The notes under the pieces are model-generated. The model had not been told where the DNA came from. It saw nothing but the letters and a program-made list of their open reading frames with translations, and did no database searches. Positions 16,119-19,203 of a stretch of DNA of 19,203 nucleotides are shown here, piece by piece. The position numbers and the translations under genes are program-made. The stretch comes from Bacillota bacterium (GTDB taxonomy: Bacteria > Bacillota > Clostridia > Lachnospirales > Lachnospiraceae). The stretch covers positions 1 to 19,203 of the forward strand of contig JAEZVF010000020.1 of NCBI GenBank assembly GCA_023443225.1, given 5' to 3'. Positions within the stretch are counted from its first letter, which is position 1. Every line of letters starts with the position of its first letter.

Positions 16119-16410
16119 CTACTTCCACTCCTCATAATACTTATTCATATCCCTCTGCTACTTATGCATTCTCCGAACCTCTTCCACCTCCTTAATCATT
16201 TCATCAATTTGCTCCGGTGTAAGGTACACTGCCAGCTTATCAAAATTATCCGCCTTTACCTGTAACGTGGATATCCAGGCATTTTTTTCTTTTACCTGTC
16301 TCCTAAGATCAGCCACATTCTCTGAAATAGTCTCCATTTCAAATTACAATTGTCTGATTTTCACCTTCAAATCAGCATACTTACTATAAACCGTGCGTAC
16401 CTTGCACATA
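16119..16410 (-). pseudogene. Coiled-coil gene tail, right copy, with stops
   Basis: Second copy of the sequence at 7737-7988, same strand. It reads KVRTVYSKYADLKVKIRQL, a TAA, FEMETISENVADLRRQ, KEKNAWISTLQVKADNF, TPEQIDEMIKEVEEVRRMHK, a TAG, QRDMNKYYEEWK and a TAG at 16119-16121. It extends about 50 bases further 5' than the left copy, showing what the left copy lost to the IS256 end. The 5' limit is uncertain because a plus-strand pseudogene begins in the same region (about 16389). Two internal stops make it non-functional. Confidence 0.65.
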
Positions 16411-17202
16411 CGGACTATTTATCAAAATATGGAGAAGCCCGTAACAAATACTTGACCAAGTGCAAATGGTTTATAGATAAGCGTAATGAAACTACTAAAC
16501 AGCAAACTTTTGATTTAGTAAAAGATATTGATATTTATGCATATCTACCATATCAGGAATTGTCGATAACATCTCAAAGCTTTAGAATCGACAATGACAT
16601 TCCTTTACCCATTTTTATTGCTAGCTGTAAAGATTTTTTTATACAGATTAGTATTTGAAATTTTTTTCTCAGTAAAATTTGATTTTAATGAACCAGATAA
16701 TGATGAAAACATATTCAAAACCATTACATATGGAATAGACCAGATGTACAATCTCATAAGTGATATGATTATTGCTATTAATCAAAAAAGTAACATATGT
16801 GATTCTTTGTTAAAAAATATCAATGAATTAATCATTTCTGTTACTAATGATGATTTTTTATCTATAATTGATTATGTTTATTACCCAACTAAAGATGAAT
16901 TTGGAAGAGCTTCTCGTATTAATCCCAGATACTATTGCTAAAGACACATTTGAGAAATTTATTTTTCTTCATGTTTTATATTCTGAAGAAAGCTTAAATA
17001 ATACATCAGCTCAAAGACAAAAAATATCTACACTGGATATACTTGTCTCTTCAAAAATGGATAAATATCTTGAGTCTTATGAAGTTTCTTTTGAAGATAA
17101 GAAAATTTCAGATCCTCAATACATTACTTATCAGCTTAACAACATTGAAAAGGGACTTAATCTTTCACATTTTAATATGCAACCTATTATTAAAGCGTTT
17201 TC
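16389..17202 (+). pseudogene. Frameshifted gene of unknown function, plus strand
   Basis: The only sizeable plus-strand coding signal in the window. Three overlapping frames chain into one protein of about 270 residues: NRAYLAHTDYLSKYGEARNK to PLPIFIASCKDFF; then FSVKFDFNEPDNDENIFKTI to TKDEFGRAS; then ELLVLIPDTIAKDTFEKFIF to HFNMQPIIKAF. Frame changes fall near 16625-16665 and near 16900. Both ends look cut: the 5' end begins at the coiled-coil remnant without a ribosome binding site, and the 3' end stops at the IS200 right end near 17203. It is AT-rich, probably helical and soluble. I do not recognise the family. The chaining is convincing because composition and reading direction persist across all three pieces. 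Confidence 0.6.
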
Positions 17203-17208
17203 CTGCTT

Positions 17209-17354
17209 GCGCCCGGAAGGCGCTCCGAAAGTCTGCCTACTGCACCACATTCTCAACTGCCCTTAAAAGGGCATAATCGGAGCTACCTTTCTCCGGCGCA
17301 ACCCCAAAAGGGGCTTGCTGGTTTGCTTTGATTTCCAACTGACTCTTAAGAGTC
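17209..17354. repeat. Array of five hairpins in the IS200 right end
   Basis: Five stems in about 145 bases: GCGCC/GGCGC (17209-17223), GCCCTTAAAAGGGC (17259-17272, perfect palindrome), CGGAG/CTCCG (17278-17295), GCAACCCC/GGGGCTTGC with one mismatch (17298-17318) and GACTCTTAAGAGTC (17341-17354, perfect palindrome). A sixth, ACCCGTAAACGGGT (17382-17395), falls inside the tnpA fragment. One hairpin at the right end is normal for IS200; a string of five is more than transposition needs. Confidence 0.7.
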
Positions 17355-17525
17355 TTATTTCTTGTTTTTCTTCACCGACTCACCCGTAAACGGGTCTATA
17401 TACTCTACTAGTGACATCTGATCGTATTCTAAATCTTCTTTTATCTGGTTTTGTATGTATTCCTTAATTGCAGCTGTATTCTTTCCTACTGTATCGACGT
17501 AATATCCACGGCTACACAAAAATAA
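17355..17525 (-). pseudogene. tnpA: IS200-type Y1 transposase, C-terminal fragment
   Basis: An open stretch reads LFLCSRGYYVDTVGKNTAAI, KEYIQNQIKEDLEYDQM and EYIDPFTGESVKKNKK before TAA (17355-17357). The LWSRGYFVDTVG-type block and the following YIQNQ, whose Tyr is the single catalytic tyrosine of the family, are characteristic of IS200/IS605 TnpA. The HUH metal-binding motif would lie in the missing N-terminal two thirds, so the fragment cannot act. There is no start codon. Confidence 0.85.
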
Positions 17526-17563
17526 ATCCTACAACCCGCATAAACACTGGGCTGTAGGATTTT
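17524..17563 (-). terminator. guaA terminator
   Basis: A stem of about 14 base pairs with one mismatch (arms 17524-17537 and 17549-17562, 11-base loop) begins 7 bases after the guaA stop. On the minus strand it is followed by ATTTATTTTTG, giving the T-rich tract. The IS200 remnant starts within the distal arm and T tract. Confidence 0.85.
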
Positions 17564-17569
17564 CCTTTA

Positions 17570-19111
17570 TTATTCAAACTCAATCGTAGCCGGCGGTTTC
17601 CCCGTGCAATCATACAACACCCGGTTCACGCCCTTCACTTCATTCACAATCCTTCTGGTCACAACCCCCAGAACCTCCCAAGGAAGCTCTGCAGATTCCG
17701 CAGTCATGAAATCAGAAGTCAACACTGCTCTCAAAGCAATTGCATAATCATAGGTTCTCTCATCGCCCATGCATCCAACCGAACGCATATTAGTAAGTGC
17801 AGCAAAGTACTGTCCCAGTCCTTTATCCACGCCTGCCTTAGCAATCTCTTCTCTATAAATCGCATCTGCTTCCTGTACAATCCTAACCTTTTCCGGTGTA
17901 ACTGCACCAATGATCCTTACACCAAGTCCTGGACCCGGGAATGGCTGACGATAAACCAGATATTCCGGAATTCCAAGTTCCAGACCAGCTTTGCGTACCT
18001 CGTCCTTAAACAAAAGACGAAGCGGCTCAATAATCTCCTTAAAATCCACATGCTCAGGAAGTCCGCCCACATTATGATGAGACTTAATCACAGCTGACTT
18101 ACCAAGACCCGACTCAATCACATCAGGATAAATGGTTCCCTGAACAAAATAATCCACTACACCAATCTTCTTCGCTTCATCCTCAAACACACGAATAAAT
18201 TCTTCACCAATAATCTTCCGCTTCGTCTCCGGATCTTCCACCCCATTCAGTTTCTCATAGAAACGTTCCTGGGCATTCACCCGGATAAAGTTTAAATCAT
18301 ATGGGCCAGCGGGTCCAAATACCGCCTCAACCTCGTCACCTTCGTTCTTACGAAGCAGACCGTGATCTACGAATACGCAGGTAAGCTGTTTACCAACCGC
18401 CTTTGCCAGCATAACCGCTGCCACAGAAGAATCTACACCGCCGGACAGTGCACAAAGAACCTTGCCATCTCCAACCTTCTCTTTAATGGACTGTATAGAT
18501 GTCTCCACAAAAGAATCCATCTTCCAGTCACCAGTACATTTACACACATTGTAAACGAAGTTGGAAAGCATCTTGGTTCCTTCCTGTGTGTGCATAACCT
18601 CAGGGTGGAACTGAACGGCATAAAGCCCCTTTTCATCACATTCCATTCCTGCAACCGGGCATACTGGAGTATGAGCGGTAACAGTAAATCCTTCTGGTGC
18701 TGACTCTATATAATCCGTATGACTCATCCAGCAGATGGTCTTTGGACTAACATCCTCTAATATTTTGCTGCCAACTACAGTGGTAACTTCCGTCTTACCA
18801 TACTCGCTGACAGGAGCTGTGGCAACCTTACCGCCAAGCATATGAGCAATTAACTGGGAGCCATAGCAGATTCCCAGAATCGGGATTCCCATTTCAAAGA
18901 TTTCTTTCTCACAGCGAGGGGATTCTTCCTTGTAGGCACTGTTTGGACCGCCTGTGAAAATGATTCCTTTGGGATTCATTTCCTTAATCTTGTCCAGGGG
19001 CAGTGTGTGGGGATGGACCTCACAGTAAACGTTGCATTCTCTGACTCTTCTGGCAATCAGCTGATTGTACTGTCCGCCGAAATCCAGAACGATAATCATT
19101 TCTCTCTTCAC
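17570..19111 (-). CDS. guaA: GMP synthase (glutamine-hydrolysing)
   Basis: Converts XMP, glutamine and ATP to GMP, the last step of guanine nucleotide synthesis, in the cytoplasm. The N-terminal class I glutamine amidotransferase has DFGGQYNQLIARRVRE, the nucleophile Cys in GICYGSQ and the His-Glu pair in QFHPEV. The ATP pyrophosphatase domain has the SGGVDSSV loop. The C-terminal dimerisation domain carries PFPGPGLGVRI and ends CTGKPPATIEFE. The start is GTG at 19111 (VKREMIIVLDFGG), 7 bases after AGGAGG, giving 513 residues, the normal size; an ATG ten codons upstream would place the ribosome binding site inside the gene. It has its own promoter and terminator, is intact, and is richer in GC than the defence genes. 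It is a core chromosomal gene marking the right border of the island. Confidence 0.98.
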   Translation of the reverse strand: MKREMIIVLDFGGQYNQLIARRVRECNVYCEVHPHTLPLDKIKEMNPKGIIFTGGPNSAYKEESPRCEKEIFEMGIPILGICYGSQLIAHMLGGKVATAPVSEYGKTEVTTVVGSKILEDVSPKTICWMSHTDYIESAPEGFTVTAHTPVCPVAGMECDEKGLYAVQFHPEVMHTQEGTKMLSNFVYNVCKCTGDWKMDSFVETSIQSIKEKVGDGKVLCALSGGVDSSVAAVMLAKAVGKQLTCVFVDHGLLRKNEGDEVEAVFGPAGPYDLNFIRVNAQERFYEKLNGVEDPETKRKIIGEEFIRVFEDEAKKIGVVDYFVQGTIYPDVIESGLGKSAVIKSHHNVGGLPEHVDFKEIIEPLRLLFKDEVRKAGLELGIPEYLVYRQPFPGPGLGVRIIGAVTPEKVRIVQEADAIYREEIAKAGVDKGLGQYFAALTNMRSVGCMGDERTYDYAIALRAVLTSDFMTAESAELPWEVLGVVTRRIVNEVKGVNRVLYDCTGKPPATIEFE

Positions 19112-19158
19112 GGGTATTCCTCCTAATTTAAGCTTCAACAAATAGCACTTTGGATAAT

Positions 19159-19187
19159 ATTATATTCTACTTCCAATGGCTTGACAA
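19159..19187 (-). promoter_or_regulatory. guaA sigma-A promoter
   Basis: TTGTCA (19187-19182), a 17-base spacer and a perfect TATAAT (19164-19159) on the minus strand, about 48 bases before the GTG start. The leader is too short for a purine riboswitch between this promoter and guaA; regulation from further upstream lies outside the window. Confidence 0.85.
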
Positions 19188-19203
19188 GCATTTTCTAAGT
19201 TTC

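Larger units (their letters stand above)
17203..17525 (-). mobile_element. IS200/IS605-family remnant, right end retained
   Basis: The element keeps the last 56 codons of the Y1 transposase gene and about 150 bases of non-coding right end packed with hairpins. The transposase 5' part and the left end are gone. The inner limit coincides with the distal arm of the guaA terminator, and the outer limit cuts the plus-strand pseudogene. IS200-type elements carry subterminal hairpins rather than inverted repeats, in keeping with what is seen. Confidence 0.75.

Noticed and set aside
16028..16135. N-terminal extension of the beta-rich protein by 36 residues
   Set aside because: No ribosome binding site upstream, while AAAGGAGG sits inside the extension 8 bases before a good ATG.
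19112..19141. Ten-residue N-terminal extension of GMP synthase
   Set aside because: It covers the AGGAGG site that serves the GTG at 19111 and adds nothing found in the family.
1..19203. CRISPR arrays, tRNA or rRNA genes
   Set aside because: No regularly spaced direct repeats and no recognisable tRNA or rRNA sequence on either strand.

Overview
The window reads as a low-GC Firmicute of the Clostridia, most like a plant-fibre-degrading Lachnospiraceae (Lachnoclostridium/C. phytofermentans-like). The basis is a GH48-X2-CBM3 cellulase at the left edge, guaA at the right edge, strong AGGAGG-type ribosome binding sites and sigma-A style promoters. All identifications come from motif recognition by eye; no database search was possible.

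Left flank (1-4350): a GH48 cellobiohydrolase (minus strand) without any visible signal peptide, a long intergenic stretch with gene debris and a wide inverted repeat, and an XRE-type regulator with a DUF5680-like C-terminus followed by its own terminator.

Decayed DpnI zone (4350-6993): an intact five-helix membrane protein gene whose GTG start overlaps by 4 bases the end of a broken dpnI-like gene. Upstream of that lies the C-terminal half of a broken beta-class DNA methyltransferase, then about 400 bases of palindromes and debris. This was once a minus-strand operon of methylase, DpnI and membrane protein.

Regulator (6994-7700): a ribbon-helix-helix protein fused to a PUA-like domain. Its promoter (TTGACT-17-TATAAA) sits inside a 51-base near-perfect inverted repeat.

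Defence cassette (about 7737-16400): bracketed by two diverged direct copies (about 84% by hand count over about 240 bases) of the tail of an unidentified coiled-coil gene. Next to the left copy is a broken IS256-family transposase. The core is a tight minus-strand operon: small winged-helix protein, a 999-residue Eco57I-like restriction-methylase fusion, a 542-residue second adenine methylase, a DUF262 protein and a HEPN protein of the MAE_28990 type. Spacings are 14, 8 and 7 bases (counted between annotated coding ends) and a 4-base ATGA overlap at the end. The first pair matches the Eco57I architecture (about 997 plus 544 residues). The DUF262-HEPN pair is probably a nucleotide/DNA-sensing switch plus RNase effector that backs up the restriction system. 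A short beta-rich orphan protein with its own terminator lies upstream.

Right flank (16400-19203): a frameshifted plus-strand gene of unknown function is cut off by the right end of an IS200/IS605 remnant. That remnant retains the last 56 codons of tnpA plus a run of five hairpins, and it abuts the guaA terminator. guaA itself is intact, with a clear promoter.

The cassette and the DpnI zone look markedly more AT-rich than GH48 and guaA, so the whole middle is best read as a layered defence island inserted between core or metabolic genes, partly functional and partly eroded.
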